This document shows, piece by piece, positions 8,136 through 18,159 of a DNA stretch of 64,000 nt. The notes beneath the pieces are model-generated. The model searched no databases. It was given only the letters and a program-made list of their open reading frames with translations, and was not told where the DNA came from. The position numbers and the translations under genes were made by a program. Each line of letters starts with the position of its first letter. Positions within the stretch are counted from its first letter, which is position 1. Source of the stretch: Myxococcota bacterium (lineage in GTDB: Bacteria > Myxococcota_A > UBA9160 > SMWR01); NCBI GenBank assembly GCA_039030075.1, contig JBCCEW010000016.1, positions 1-64,000 of the forward strand, given 5' to 3'.

Positions 8136-9407
8136 ATGGCGGAAGGGATCGCGACCCTCGACGCGCGCACGCGCCCGGATTCCCCGGAGGAAGCCTCCCG
8201 AGGCTTCGACCGGCTCTCGTCGTTCCGCGTGACGATCGCGGCGATCTTCGCCTTCATGCTCTTCTACATCCTGAGCGTGGAAGGGCTCGAGGCCGTGCTC
8301 GACACCCAGTTCCGCGCCCAGATCACCGAGGCCACGCGGGTCAGCCCGAGCCAAGGGCCGATCGTCACCCAGATCCAGAATCGGGTCTCGGATGTCGTGC
8401 AGGAGTCGCCCTGGGTCCGGTACGGCGGGATCCGGGTCAACGTGACCGTGCTCGGTGCCGACGGCCTGACGCCGCTCTACGTCGGCGGGGGCAAGGTCGT
8501 CCCGCCGCCTCCCGCCCGCAGCCTCGACGCGGCCATGCGCGAGGCACTCGAGCTGCTCCCCGCGATCTCCGACGTCTTCGTCTCGGTGCCCCACGGCTCT
8601 TTCCTGTCGATCGGCCTCTTCATCGGATACGGCACGATCCTCTTACAGGGCCTGTTCCTCTACAACCGCCGCGTGGCCCGCCTCGAACGCGAGCGCCTCG
8701 ACGTAGCCATGTCGGCCCGCGCGTTCTCCGCCGAACGGGCGCGATCGATCGAAGCCGAGCTCTCGAAGGTCCGCGAGCGCCTCGGCGAAGTCGAACCGAC
8801 CGAGCGCGCCCAGTCGCGTGAGATCGACGAACTCGAACGCGAGCGCGCCGAGCTGCGCGCAAAGCTGCGCGACCTGGGCGAGCGCGAGTCGGAGCTGCGC
8901 GCCACGGCCTCGCGCACCCACGAGCTGGAAGAGGAGCGGCAGACCCTCGAAGACCTGCTCGACGAAGCGCTGGACGATGTAGCGGTCAAGGAAGAGGAGA
9001 TCAGCACGCTCCAGGACCGGCTGAAGACGGCCGACCGCAAACAGGGCGCACGCGAGAAGGGGCGCACCCGCGAGGCCGACCGCCTCGCGAAGCGCCTGCG
9101 CACGCTCTACAAGAATCTCCAGGTCGACGAACGCGCGGTGTCGGACCTCACCTCTCTCGGTGACGAGTCGCTCAAACTCCGCGCCGAAGAGCTGCTCAAG
9201 CGACTCGACGATGATCCCGAGTCGGCCGCCGTGCGCCGCAAGGTCGGTGGCCTGCCGCCGCAGCTCTCCATCTTCGAGTTGGGCTTCGCCGGGAAGGGCC
9301 GCATCTACTACACGCGGCGCGAGCCGTCGGGCTTCCGGGTGCTGTTGGTGGGCGGCAAGGCCACCCAGAAACAGGACCTCGAGTATCTGAGCCGGCTGGC
9401 GCTCTGA
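8136..9407 (+). CDS. Membrane-anchored coiled-coil protein with RelE-like C-terminal segment
   Basis: I do not recognise a named family for the whole 423-residue protein. Residues 32-48 and 155-176 are strongly hydrophobic and bracket a region of about 105 residues, probably periplasmic. Residues about 180-325 are Glu/Arg/Leu heptads, a long coiled coil. The last 54 residues contain FELGFAGKGRIYYTRR and VLLVGGKATQKQDLEYL. These resemble the core and conserved GGxKxxQxxDI tail of RelE/HigB-like toxin folds (COG3657-type). No antitoxin gene is adjacent. The RelE resemblance is my pattern judgement and needs a profile search. The gene stands alone, with a response regulator converging from the right. 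Confidence 0.6.
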   Translation: MAEGIATLDARTRPDSPEEASRGFDRLSSFRVTIAAIFAFMLFYILSVEGLEAVLDTQFRAQITEATRVSPSQGPIVTQIQNRVSDVVQESPWVRYGGIRVNVTVLGADGLTPLYVGGGKVVPPPPARSLDAAMREALELLPAISDVFVSVPHGSFLSIGLFIGYGTILLQGLFLYNRRVARLERERLDVAMSARAFSAERARSIEAELSKVRERLGEVEPTERAQSREIDELERERAELRAKLRDLGERESELRATASRTHELEEERQTLEDLLDEALDDVAVKEEEISTLQDRLKTADRKQGAREKGRTREADRLAKRLRTLYKNLQVDERAVSDLTSLGDESLKLRAEELLKRLDDDPESAAVRRKVGGLPPQLSIFELGFAGKGRIYYTRREPSGFRVLLVGGKATQKQDLEYLSRLAL

Positions 9408-9423
9408 TCCAGTCGAACGCGGA

Positions 9424-9798
9424 TCAGCCGCCCATCGCCTTGCGCAGGGCCAACTTCAGGTCGGCGTCGTCCCAGGGTTTCGAGAGCACCGCCTGCACCC
9501 CGACCCGTTCGAGATCAGCCGGGGCGATCTCTTCGTTCCACCCGGTGATGATCATGCGGGCGGCGTCGGGCTGGAGTCGCGCCACCTCCACGAGCAGCTG
9601 CAGGCCCGTCATGCCGGGCATCTTGTAGTCCGAGAGCACCGCGTCGAGGCGGGTCGTTTCCACGACGGCGAGGGCCTCGGCGGCCGTCTCGGCGAGGTGG
9701 ATCTCGTAGCCCTCCCGGCGCAGCGCGCGTCGCAGCGCCGACAGGATGCGCGACTCGTCGTCCACCAGCAGCAACTGCGGCTTGCGGTCGTCGCTCAC
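9424..9798 (-). CDS. Single-domain response regulator
   Basis: This 124-residue stand-alone receiver domain has the acidic pair in LLLVDDE, the phospho-acceptor Asp in AVLSDYKMPGMTG, and the conserved Lys in LSKPWDDAD. There is no output domain. It overlaps the upstream histidine kinase gene by four bases (ATGA), so the pair forms a two-component module with probable translational coupling. The output could be protein-protein signalling or phosphorelay to the neighbouring NtrC-type regulator; that is inference. Confidence 0.88.
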   Translation of the reverse strand: MSDDRKPQLLLVDDESRILSALRRALRREGYEIHLAETAAEALAVVETTRLDAVLSDYKMPGMTGLQLLVEVARLQPDAARMIITGWNEEIAPADLERVGVQAVLSKPWDDADLKLALRKAMGG

Positions 9799-11429
9799 GC
9801 GGGCTCGCTACCGATCGTCTCGCGCAAGAGCGGCAAGCGCAGGCGGAAGGTGGTGCCCTCGCCCGGCGTGCTCTCGACACCGAGGGTGCCACCATGACGT
9901 CGCACGATGCTGAAGGACGTGGAGAGACCGAGCCCCGTCCCCGCGCCGACCTTCTTGGTGGTGAAGAACGGATCGAAGATGCGGTCCAGGTTCTCGGCGG
10001 CGATCCCGACGCCGCTGTCGCGCACCGATACCTCCACGCCCCCGTCATGCGCGCGGGTGCGCAGCACGACCGAGCCAAGCTCGCCCGAATCGCCGACGAC
10101 ATCCTCGATCGCTTGATAGGCGTTCACGAGGAGGTTCATGAAGACCTGCTTGAGCTGCATCGGGTAGCAGGGCACCGGGGGCAGCTCGCCGTATTCGCGC
10201 TCGAGCACCACCAGGTGCTTCATCATCGGCCAGACGATGTTCGCCGTCGCCTCGAGACAGGCGTTGAGATCCGCGAGCACGCGTTCGCCCGTGTCCTGGT
10301 GCGAGAAATCGCGGAGATCCTGGACGATGTGGCGGATTCGCTCCGAACCCTCCTGGGACTCGCGAATCGCCTTCGCGAGGTCCTGGAGCAGGAACGGCAC
10401 GTCGACATCGGCCGCGGTCTCGCCCAACTCCTCGGCGGCCTGGCGAATCGCCGGCAGATCCTCGGTGTCCACCGCCTTCTGCAGCCCCTCGGTCCGCGAC
10501 CACACCTGACGCAGGTCGGTCACGTACTCGGTCATCTGGAAGAGGTTGGCGTGGATGAAGCCCATCGGATTGTTGATCTCGTGGGCGACGCCCGCGGCGA
10601 GCTGTCCGATCGACGCCATCTTCTCGGTCTGCAGGACGTGGGCGCGCCACTCCTGCGCCTCGCTCTGATCCTGGAAGACCACGACCGCGCCTTGCACGTC
10701 ACCCGCGTCTCCCTGGACCGGCCCCCAGGAAAGACTCACCGGGATCGAACGCCCCTCACGTCCGCGCAGCTGGGTATCGAAGCCGCGGGCGCTCGGTTCG
10801 GGATGGGCCGCGAGCGCCTTCGCGTCTTCCGCGTCGACCACCCAGTCCAGGAAGCGCTGGCCACGCAGGAGCTCGGCCGACTCGCCGAGGATCTGCTCGG
10901 CTCCGCTGTTCGCGAAGCGAATCGCCCCACGCCCATCGACCACCACCAGCGCGCTGCCCAGATGACGCAGGATCCCGTCGGCCCCCGCGTCGACGCGCTC
11001 AGGCGCGGCCTGGCGAAGCGACGCGAGCCGCTCCCATTGCTCGCGCGCGGCGTGCCGTAGCGACGCGAAACCGCGATCGGCAATCACGCATTCGTTCGCG
11101 CCGCGCCGGAACCAGGCCAGCGTCTCCGGGTCTGCCGGCTGGGCCTGGACCACCAACAAGCCGACGCCACTCGTGCGCAAGCGGGCGACGATCTCCTCGG
11201 CATCGCGTCCCAGCGCTTCGTCGACCACCACCAGATCGACGGGAACGCGACGACAGTGTTCGATACAGCCAGCCAGGTCATGGACCCAGGCCAGCGAGCC
11301 ATCGCGCGCGAGGGGCGTGAGCGCCTCGGCGATCGGCGGCGTCCCGGCCGCCGCAGGCGTCGCCACCAGCAGGTGGGCTCCCGATTCCGCGCGTTCGCGC
11401 GGGACGCCGAGCGGACCTTCCCCGCTCAT
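9795..11429 (-). CDS. PAS-containing histidine kinase
   Basis: This soluble 544-residue kinase has no membrane segment. Residues about 18-140 look like a degenerate receiver ([10 protein letters not shown] at the phospho-site position, with Glu after the Asp). Residues about 145-260 form a PAS domain. The H-box is [11 protein letters not shown] (His283), followed by a long helical insert and a HATPase domain with N-box [25 protein letters not shown] and GTGLGLS. It would autophosphorylate His283 and pass phosphate to the coupled receiver gene at 9424. The sequence gives no clue to the stimulus beyond PAS sensing. The sigma-54 regulator gene 113 bases upstream is a plausible partner. Confidence 0.88.
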   Translation of the reverse strand: MSGEGPLGVPRERAESGAHLLVATPAAAGTPPIAEALTPLARDGSLAWVHDLAGCIEHCRRVPVDLVVVDEALGRDAEEIVARLRTSGVGLLVVQAQPADPETLAWFRRGANECVIADRGFASLRHAAREQWERLASLRQAAPERVDAGADGILRHLGSALVVVDGRGAIRFANSGAEQILGESAELLRGQRFLDWVVDAEDAKALAAHPEPSARGFDTQLRGREGRSIPVSLSWGPVQGDAGDVQGAVVVFQDQSEAQEWRAHVLQTEKMASIGQLAAGVAHEINNPMGFIHANLFQMTEYVTDLRQVWSRTEGLQKAVDTEDLPAIRQAAEELGETAADVDVPFLLQDLAKAIRESQEGSERIRHIVQDLRDFSHQDTGERVLADLNACLEATANIVWPMMKHLVVLEREYGELPPVPCYPMQLKQVFMNLLVNAYQAIEDVVGDSGELGSVVLRTRAHDGGVEVSVRDSGVGIAAENLDRIFDPFFTTKKVGAGTGLGLSTSFSIVRRHGGTLGVESTPGEGTTFRLRLPLLRETIGSEPA

Positions 11430-11514
11430 CCCCGCCTCTCCATGGCATACCCCCGGCGCCAGGCGAAGCCCTGGCGTCGCACGAGGGGGGGAGCCGGAAC
11501 GGTACCGCCAGAGA

Positions 11515-11538
11515 CCCGATTCCGCATGTGGAATCGGG
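11515..11538 (-). terminator. Perfect 9-bp stem-loop after the sigma-54 regulator gene
   Basis: CCCGATTCC and GGAATCGGG form a perfect 9-bp stem with a six-base loop, beginning four bases after the stop of the gene at 11542. There is no T-run in the reading direction, so it may be a weak terminator, an mRNA 3'-end stabiliser, or a processing site between this gene and the histidine kinase. Confidence 0.5.
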
Positions 11539-11541
11539 GAC

Positions 11542-12939
<1,398 letters not shown>

Positions 12940-13001
12940 GGGAGCGCTATCGGTGCCGGAGCCGCCGGTCTTGAATCCGAGACTCGGGAATCGGCCACCG
13001 C

Positions 13002-13030
13002 TTGATGGGCCGTAGACGCCTGTCTACACT
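13002..13030 (+). promoter_or_regulatory. Sigma-70-like promoter with overlapping inverted repeat
   Basis: TTGATG (13002-13007) and TACACT (13025-13030) are spaced by 17 bases and direct transcription to the right. An inverted repeat GTAGAC-GCCT-GTCTAC (13012-13027) covers the spacer and the -10 box, a good position for a repressor or autoregulator. The gap separates two divergent NtrC-type genes. Predicted +1 is near 13037. Confidence 0.55.
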
Positions 13031-13048
13031 TGGGTTTCCCCCCTCCGC

Positions 13049-14446
13049 GTGGCGGAGGAGCCCACCCTGGCCAAGTCGCATGTCCTCGTCGTCGATGACG
13101 AGGAGTTCTACCGCAGTGCTCTCGCGCGCATCCTCGGACGCGCCGGCCACGAAGTCTTCGAAGCCGGCGACGCGAAGGAAGGCCTTGCCCGCGTCACCCA
13201 GGGCGGCATCGATCTGGTGGTCGCGGACATCCGCATGCCCGGGATCAACGGCCTGGAGTTCGTGCGCCAGGTCCACGAGCTCGAACCCGACCTGCCCTGC
13301 ATCGTGGTGACGGGCTTCGGGAGCCCGGAGAGCTCGGTGGAAGCCCTGCGCGCCGGCGCCTTCTGGTATCTCGAGAAGCCCTTCGACCAGGGGCATCTCG
13401 ACGTCGTACGGCGCCTCGTGGAGCAGGCCATCGAGCACGGTCGCCTCAAGGCGGAGAACCGCGCCCTCCAGAGCGAGCTACGGGCGAAGTACCGTTTCGA
13501 GAACATCGTGGGACACAGCGGTGCCCTGCGGAGCGTCCTCGACATCGTGGCGAAGGTGGCGCCGACCGACAGCACCGTGCTGGTGACCGGCGAGAGCGGC
13601 ACCGGCAAAGAGCTGATCGCCCGCGCCATCCACTACAACAGCAAACGCGCGGACCGGAACCTCGTGACCGTGAACTGCGGTGCGATTCCCGAGGAGCTCC
13701 TGGAATCCGAACTCTTCGGCCATCTGAAGGGCGCCTTCACCAACGCCGTCGCCGATCGTGAGGGCCGTTTCGCGCGCGCCCACGGCGGCACGATCTTCCT
13801 CGACGAGATTGGCGACATGAGCCCGAACCTCCAGGTGAAGCTCCTGCGCGTGCTCCAGGAGCGCACCTTCGAACCGGTCGGCTCCTCGAAGACCGAGACC
13901 GTCAACGTCCGCGTGATCGCCGCGACCAATCAGAAGCTGGAAGAGGCGATCCAGGACGGCCGCTTCCGCGAAGATCTCTACTTCCGCCTGAACGTGGTGC
14001 CGATCGAGGTCCCGCCCCTGCGACGCCGGCGCGAGGACATCCCGCTCCTGGTGCAGCACTTCCTCGACGTGCTCAATCAGGACCGCGGCACCCGCGTCGA
14101 TTCGGTCGCGGACAACGCCATGCACCTGCTCTCCCACTACGGCTGGCCCGGCAACGTGCGCGAGCTCGAGAACGTGGTCGAGCGCCTGACCGTGATGCGC
14201 GACGAAGGCGAGATCCAGGTGGACGACCTGCCCGACGCCTTCCGCCGCGCTCCGGCGCCGGACGCCGACGCCGGGAGCGCACAGAGTGGCTCGCTGAAGG
14301 ATCGTGTCTCCGCCTTCGAGCGTCAGCTGATCATCGACGCCCTCGAAAAGACGGGCTGGAACAAAGCCGCCGCGGCCAAGCTGTTGGGGATGAACCGCAC
14401 CACCTTGATCGAGAAGATCAAGAAGTACGGCATCGAGGCCGATTAG
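13049..14446 (+). CDS. NtrC-family response regulator with variant GAFTNA loop
   Basis: The receiver (phospho-acceptor Asp60 in VVADIRMPG), AAA+ domain (Walker A GESGTGKE, 181-188; Walker B IFLDEIGDM) and Fis-type DNA-binding tail (WNKAAAAKLLGMNRTTL) are complete. The sigma-54 contact loop reads GAFTNA (228-233) instead of GAFTGA. The change may alter sigma-54 engagement. The start is uncertain: GTG at 13049 has no ribosome site, whereas GGAGGAG (13054-13060) lies 6 bases before an in-frame CTG at 13067. That start would give a receiver beginning MAKSHVLVVDDE, a very typical start. The next gene, the FliA-type sigma factor, has a sigma-54 promoter, so this regulator is a candidate activator for it. 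Confidence 0.88.
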   Translation: MAEEPTLAKSHVLVVDDEEFYRSALARILGRAGHEVFEAGDAKEGLARVTQGGIDLVVADIRMPGINGLEFVRQVHELEPDLPCIVVTGFGSPESSVEALRAGAFWYLEKPFDQGHLDVVRRLVEQAIEHGRLKAENRALQSELRAKYRFENIVGHSGALRSVLDIVAKVAPTDSTVLVTGESGTGKELIARAIHYNSKRADRNLVTVNCGAIPEELLESELFGHLKGAFTNAVADREGRFARAHGGTIFLDEIGDMSPNLQVKLLRVLQERTFEPVGSSKTETVNVRVIAATNQKLEEAIQDGRFREDLYFRLNVVPIEVPPLRRRREDIPLLVQHFLDVLNQDRGTRVDSVADNAMHLLSHYGWPGNVRELENVVERLTVMRDEGEIQVDDLPDAFRRAPAPDADAGSAQSGSLKDRVSAFERQLIIDALEKTGWNKAAAAKLLGMNRTTLIEKIKKYGIEAD

Positions 14447-14547
14447 ACCGGCACAGGCCGAAAGGCCCTCTGGCTCGGGCGGACGGCCCGGCCCCCCACA
14501 GCCGTCAAGAAATCCCGCACCGCTCCGGTGAGGCGTCAGCCTCCCGA

Positions 14548-14693
14548 CAGGGGACGTCTCCCCTGCCGCCCGCGGTGGCAGTCCTGACGTGCACCTCGCT
14601 GCGTATCACGAGCACGCAGCGGCATGCGAAAAGTCCAACGATCTCGCAGGACTGGCGAGGGGCCTTCGCATCGACGAGGGGAAAGAACCCCTC
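14548..14693. other. Cluster of short inverted repeats in a 373-base gene-free stretch
   Basis: The gap 14447-14819 has no convincing gene. It starts with a small GGCC-GAAA-GGCC hairpin (14456-14467). It then has four perfect short stems: CAGGGGA/TCCCCTG (14548-14565), CTGCGT/ACGCAG (14599-14619), AGTCC/GGACT (14632-14653) and GAGGGG/CCCCTC (14676-14693). All lie upstream of the sigma-54 promoter at 14727, so they are not in its transcript. They could be regulator binding sites, terminators for the preceding gene or a small RNA. I see no match to a known riboswitch. Confidence 0.35.
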
Positions 14694-14726
14694 CCCTGGC
14701 CGCCGCTTCCGCTCTCCCCGGAAGAC

Positions 14727-14744
14727 TTGGCACAGCCCGTGCTT
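14727..14744 (+). promoter_or_regulatory. Sigma-54 (-24/-12) promoter of the fliA-type gene
   Basis: TTGGCAC, five bases, then GTGCTT. The essential GG (14729-14730) and GC (14741-14742) doublets have the exact 12-base register of sigma-54 promoters. Predicted +1 is near 14754, leaving a leader of about 66 bases before the ATG at 14820. The only departure from consensus is G for T in the TTGC box. Confidence 0.75.
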
Positions 14745-14819
14745 TGTCCCTGCGTCAGCGCGCAAGGGGGCGGCAGGGGTGTCGCCGAACCACTTGCGGA
14801 AGCCAACAGGGAGACTCGA

Positions 14820-15584
14820 ATGGAAACGCTCCTCCGCGAGGCGAAGGAGAAGCACGACGCGATCCCGGCGAACTTGAAGGAACAGATCGTCCTCGAGCAC
14901 ACGCCGCTGATCCGATACATCGTGAATCGCATCGCCGTCCGGCTGCCGTCGCACATCGACCTGGACGATTTGCACAACACCGGCGTCATTGGCCTGATGG
15001 ACGCGATCGAAAAGTACGATCCCGAGAAGAACTGCAAGTTCAAGACGTATGCGGAGTTCCGCATCAAGGGCGCCATCCTCGACCAGCTGCGATCGCTGGA
15101 CTGGGTGCCGCGCAGCGTCCGACAGAAGAGCCGCCGGCTCGAGCGCGCCTACGGCGAGGTGGAACAGCGCCTCGGCCGCACCGCGAGCGAAGAAGAAGTG
15201 GCGGACTCGCTCGGTCTGCAGATCGAGAAGTTCCACGAGCTCCTGAACCAGGTGCGCGGCATCTCGCTGGTGAACCTCGAAGAGATTCGCGGCACCAACT
15301 CGGATGGCGAGCGCGCCGGCACCTTCGCCGACATCGTCGAGGACGTGAACTCGGAGAACGCTTTCGCGTCTCTGAAGCTCACCGAGACGAAGCACGTCAT
15401 CGCGGAGACGATCGCGAGCCTGCCCGAGAAGGAGCGCCTCGTGATCTCGCTCTACTACTACGAAGATCTCAACATGAAAGAGATCGGCGGGATCCTCGGC
15501 ATCACCGAATCGCGGGTGTGCCAGATCCACACGAAGAGCGTGCTGCGCCTCCGGGCGAAGCTGAAGAGCATGCTCGACCGCTAG
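14820..15584 (+). CDS. fliA: FliA/WhiG-type sigma-28 family RNA polymerase sigma factor
   Basis: This 254-residue sigma factor has region 2 (DDLHNTGVIGLMDAIEKYDP; KFKTYAEFRIKGAILD), region 3 (QLRSLDWVPRSVRQKSRR) and region 4 (LPEKERLVISLYYYEDLNMKEIGGILGITESRVCQIH), the class that directs flagellar and late developmental genes. The ATG at 14820 follows AGGGAG with good spacing. The frame continues upstream, but that part has no family similarity. A sigma-54 promoter precedes it, so it is probably the second step of a sigma-54 to sigma-28 cascade. No flagellar gene is in the window, so a non-motility regulon is possible. Confidence 0.9.
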   Translation: METLLREAKEKHDAIPANLKEQIVLEHTPLIRYIVNRIAVRLPSHIDLDDLHNTGVIGLMDAIEKYDPEKNCKFKTYAEFRIKGAILDQLRSLDWVPRSVRQKSRRLERAYGEVEQRLGRTASEEEVADSLGLQIEKFHELLNQVRGISLVNLEEIRGTNSDGERAGTFADIVEDVNSENAFASLKLTETKHVIAETIASLPEKERLVISLYYYEDLNMKEIGGILGITESRVCQIHTKSVLRLRAKLKSMLDR

Positions 15585-15612
15585 CGAGTCCGCAGTGGCC
15601 TCGGCCTCTGTT

Positions 15613-15649
15613 GCGCCCGATACCGGATCAGGCAACCGGTATCGGGCGC
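15613..15649. terminator. Bidirectional 14-bp stem-loop between convergent genes
   Basis: GCGCCCGATACCGG and its perfect complement flank a nine-base loop between the sigma factor gene (+) and the phosphatase gene (-). The length, perfect pairing and convergent position fit a shared transcription terminator, although a T-tract is absent. A second short CCGC-TTC-GCGG hairpin follows near 15664-15674. Confidence 0.75.
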
Positions 15650-15698
15650 CTCCATGTGAGGCGCCGCTTCGCGGCCTCGGACTGCAGGAGCGCGGGAT

Positions 15699-16439
15699 TC
15701 AGTCCGCCGTTCCCGGATCGTCACAGCGCACGAGCGCCACTGTGATGTTGTCCTCGCCGCCCCGTTCGTTGGCCAGGCCCACCAGCGAAACGCAGTTCTG
15801 ATCGAGGTCGTCGCTCGCCGATGCGAATTCGGCAATCTCGTCGTCGCTCACGTGGTTGGTGAGCCCATCGGAGCAGAGCACGACCGTGTCTCCTTCGGTC
15901 GCGGTCAGCTCCGCCAGATCGGCCTCGACTTCCCGCCGGACGCCGAGCGCCCGCGTCAGCACGTGTCGGTGCGGGTGTCCCTTCGCGTCCTCGGCCGACA
16001 GCTCCTTGCGCCGCACGAGCTCGGCGACGAGCGAGTGGTCGTCGGTCAGCTGGCGAATCTTGCCCGCGCGCACCAGGTACGCGCGGCTGTCCCCGACGTG
16101 CGCCAGGGCCAGGCGGCCGTCGCCCGCGAGCAGCGCCACGAGCGTCGTGCCCATCCCCTTCACTTCGGGTTTCTGCTGTGCTGTCGAGTAGATGTGATGA
16201 TTTGCGAAGGCAACGCAATAGCGGAGCTTCTCGGTCAGCTCGGCGTCGCGTTCGGCCACCGTCTGGAAGGCCTCCACCGTGCCGTTGGCAGCGAGCTGGC
16301 TCGCCAGCTGTCCCGCGACGTGGCCCCCCATCCCGTCTGCCACCAGGTACAGCCCCAGCGCAGGCGCCAGCGCGAAGGCGTCCTCGTTGGCCGCGCGACG
16401 CAAGCCGACATCGGAGCGTGCGGCAGCTCGGAGCTTCAT
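15699..16439 (-). CDS. PP2C-type Ser/Thr protein phosphatase (Stp1/PrpC-like)
   Basis: This 246-residue protein has the full bacterial PP2C motif series: SDVGLRRAANEDAF, VADGMGGHVAGQ, GMGTTLVALL, LAHVGDSRAYL, SDGLTNHV and GGEDNITVAL. The aspartates in DGMGG and EDN coordinate the two catalytic metal ions. It is cytoplasmic and should dephosphorylate Ser/Thr phosphoproteins made by Hanks-type kinases. No such kinase gene is in the window. The ATG at 16439 is chosen because the preceding 21 codons are low complexity and outside the family. Confidence 0.92.
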   Translation of the reverse strand: MKLRAAARSDVGLRRAANEDAFALAPALGLYLVADGMGGHVAGQLASQLAANGTVEAFQTVAERDAELTEKLRYCVAFANHHIYSTAQQKPEVKGMGTTLVALLAGDGRLALAHVGDSRAYLVRAGKIRQLTDDHSLVAELVRRKELSAEDAKGHPHRHVLTRALGVRREVEADLAELTATEGDTVVLCSDGLTNHVSDDEIAEFASASDDLDQNCVSLVGLANERGGEDNITVALVRCDDPGTAD

Positions 16440-16657
16440 GGGGTGCGGCTGGACCTCGACACTTCCCCCGGGGCCGAACGGGCGCCGGGCTCTCGGCTGC
16501 ATCGGAGTCCGGAGGCGTGGGCTTGACTGCGGTCGGGTCGGAAGCGTCGAATCTGCGGGCGCTTCACTCGGAAAAAGCCTTCAATGCGGACGTTCCGTCG
16601 TCGATACGCTAGATCGAGGCATTGCCGGCGTGCCCTGCGCACGCGATGGGGGAGACC

Positions 16658-18103
16658 ATGCCCAAGACCCTGCTCCTCGCCGACGATAGTGTCACGATCC
16701 AGAAGGTCGTTGGCATCAGCTTCGCGAGCGAAGATATCGAGATCACCACGGTCGACAACGGGGACGACGCCGTCGCCAAAGCCCGTGAAATGAACCCGGA
16801 CGTCATCCTGGCGGATGTCGTGATGCCGGGACTCAACGGCTACGAGGTCTGCGAAACGCTCAAGGCGGATCCGCAGCTCTCGCACGTGCCGATCCTGTTG
16901 TTGACCGGGACCTTCGAAGCCTTCGACGAAGCCCGCGCGAACAGCGCGGGGGCTGCGGGCCACGTGGCCAAGCCCTTCGAAGCGCAGACCCTGGTGGACC
17001 GCGTGAAAACGCTGCTCGAAGCCACGCCCGCCGCGGCGACGCCGCCGCCGGTTGCCACGCCGGAGCCCGTCGCCTCGGAAGCGATCTCCACCCCGGAGCC
17101 GGCGGCGACCCGCGTGGAGCCGATGCCCGCCTCGACCGTGTCGGGCGACAGCGCCTTCGACTTCTTCAACGACGAGCCCGCCGCACCGGCCACTCCGACG
17201 CCGGAGCCGCCGGTCGCGGACACCGACGTGGAAGTGCTCGGTTTCGCCGCCCAGGACGCCGCGTTCGCGTTCGGCGACGAAGATCTCGGCAACGCCACGA
17301 CGGCGCCGGACGAGACCGTCGCCTTCATGCCCGACACGCCGCCGCCCCCGCCGCGCGAGGAGGCACCGATCGTCGACCCCGGCTTCGCGAGCGATGCGAT
17401 CGCGGCACCGGTCGACCACGCCGACCTCGCCCAGGCCACCCAGCTGGACCCGAGCGGCGCATCGGACTACGACGTGTCCTCCTCGGACCTCTCGCACCTG
17501 ACGGAGAACGCCAACCCGGCGGCCACCCAGGTGTACTTCGGCGACGACGCGCCCCCGGCCCCGCCGTCCCTCTCCTTCGACGCTCCGTCCGAGAGCGAGG
17601 CGCCCGCCTTCGAACCGCCGCCCGCCGAGACCCCCGGGTTCGAGACGCCTTCGCTGCCGCCCGACCCGGTTCTGGGCATGCTCCAGAGTGAGCCCGTCGA
17701 TGCCGCCTCACCGGGCGAAGAGCCGCTGCTCGAAGCGGAGCCGCTCCCCGCGGTGGATGCCGACGACGCCAGCCCCTGGCCGCCCGAGCCCGAGGTCACC
17801 GCGGCGCCGACCCCGATGCCTACCGAAGTCCAAGCGATGCCCACCGAGGTGGACGCGATCCCCGCGCTGGAAGTCGACGCGGCGCCGATCGAGGACAGCG
17901 TCCCGGCCCTGTCGCCGGCGATGCGCGAAGAGCTCAGCGCCACGCTCGAGAAGGTCGCCTGGGATGCGTTCGGCCAGGTGACCGAGAAGATCGTGCGCGA
18001 GTCGATCGAGCGCATCGAGAAGGTCGCCTGGGAAGTCGTCCCGAAGCTCGCCGAGACCCTCATCCAGGAGGAGATCCGGCGGCTCAAGGGCGAAGACCGC
18101 TAG
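16658..18103 (+). CDS. Receiver protein with long Pro/Ala-rich linker and conserved helical tail
   Basis: The ATG at 16658 follows GGGGGAG and gives MPKTLLLADDSVTIQKVV, a typical receiver start. The receiver (about 1-125) has the phospho-site Asp in VILADVVMPG and Lys in HVAKPFE. About 290 residues of Pro/Ala/Glu/Asp-rich, poorly structured linker follow. The last 55 residues form an amphipathic tail with an imperfect repeat: LEKVAWDAFGQVTEKIV and IEKVAWEVVPKLAETLI. This architecture recalls deltaproteobacterial receiver proteins such as RomR, where receiver, linker and tail act in polar localisation. I cannot establish orthology. It is a lone gene, divergent from the phosphatase. Confidence 0.75.
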   Translation: MPKTLLLADDSVTIQKVVGISFASEDIEITTVDNGDDAVAKAREMNPDVILADVVMPGLNGYEVCETLKADPQLSHVPILLLTGTFEAFDEARANSAGAAGHVAKPFEAQTLVDRVKTLLEATPAAATPPPVATPEPVASEAISTPEPAATRVEPMPASTVSGDSAFDFFNDEPAAPATPTPEPPVADTDVEVLGFAAQDAAFAFGDEDLGNATTAPDETVAFMPDTPPPPPREEAPIVDPGFASDAIAAPVDHADLAQATQLDPSGASDYDVSSSDLSHLTENANPAATQVYFGDDAPPAPPSLSFDAPSESEAPAFEPPPAETPGFETPSLPPDPVLGMLQSEPVDAASPGEEPLLEAEPLPAVDADDASPWPPEPEVTAAPTPMPTEVQAMPTEVDAIPALEVDAAPIEDSVPALSPAMREELSATLEKVAWDAFGQVTEKIVRESIERIEKVAWEVVPKLAETLIQEEIRRLKGEDR

Positions 18104-18159
18104 CCCGGAGCGTGCCGCTTCCGGCAGCGCGGCGCGCGGGGACGAAGTAGTCTAAGCGC

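Noticed and set aside
14447-14819. Riboswitch (for example c-di-GMP type) upstream of the sigma factor gene
   Set aside because: No conserved core could be found, and the sigma-54 promoter is downstream of the structured part.
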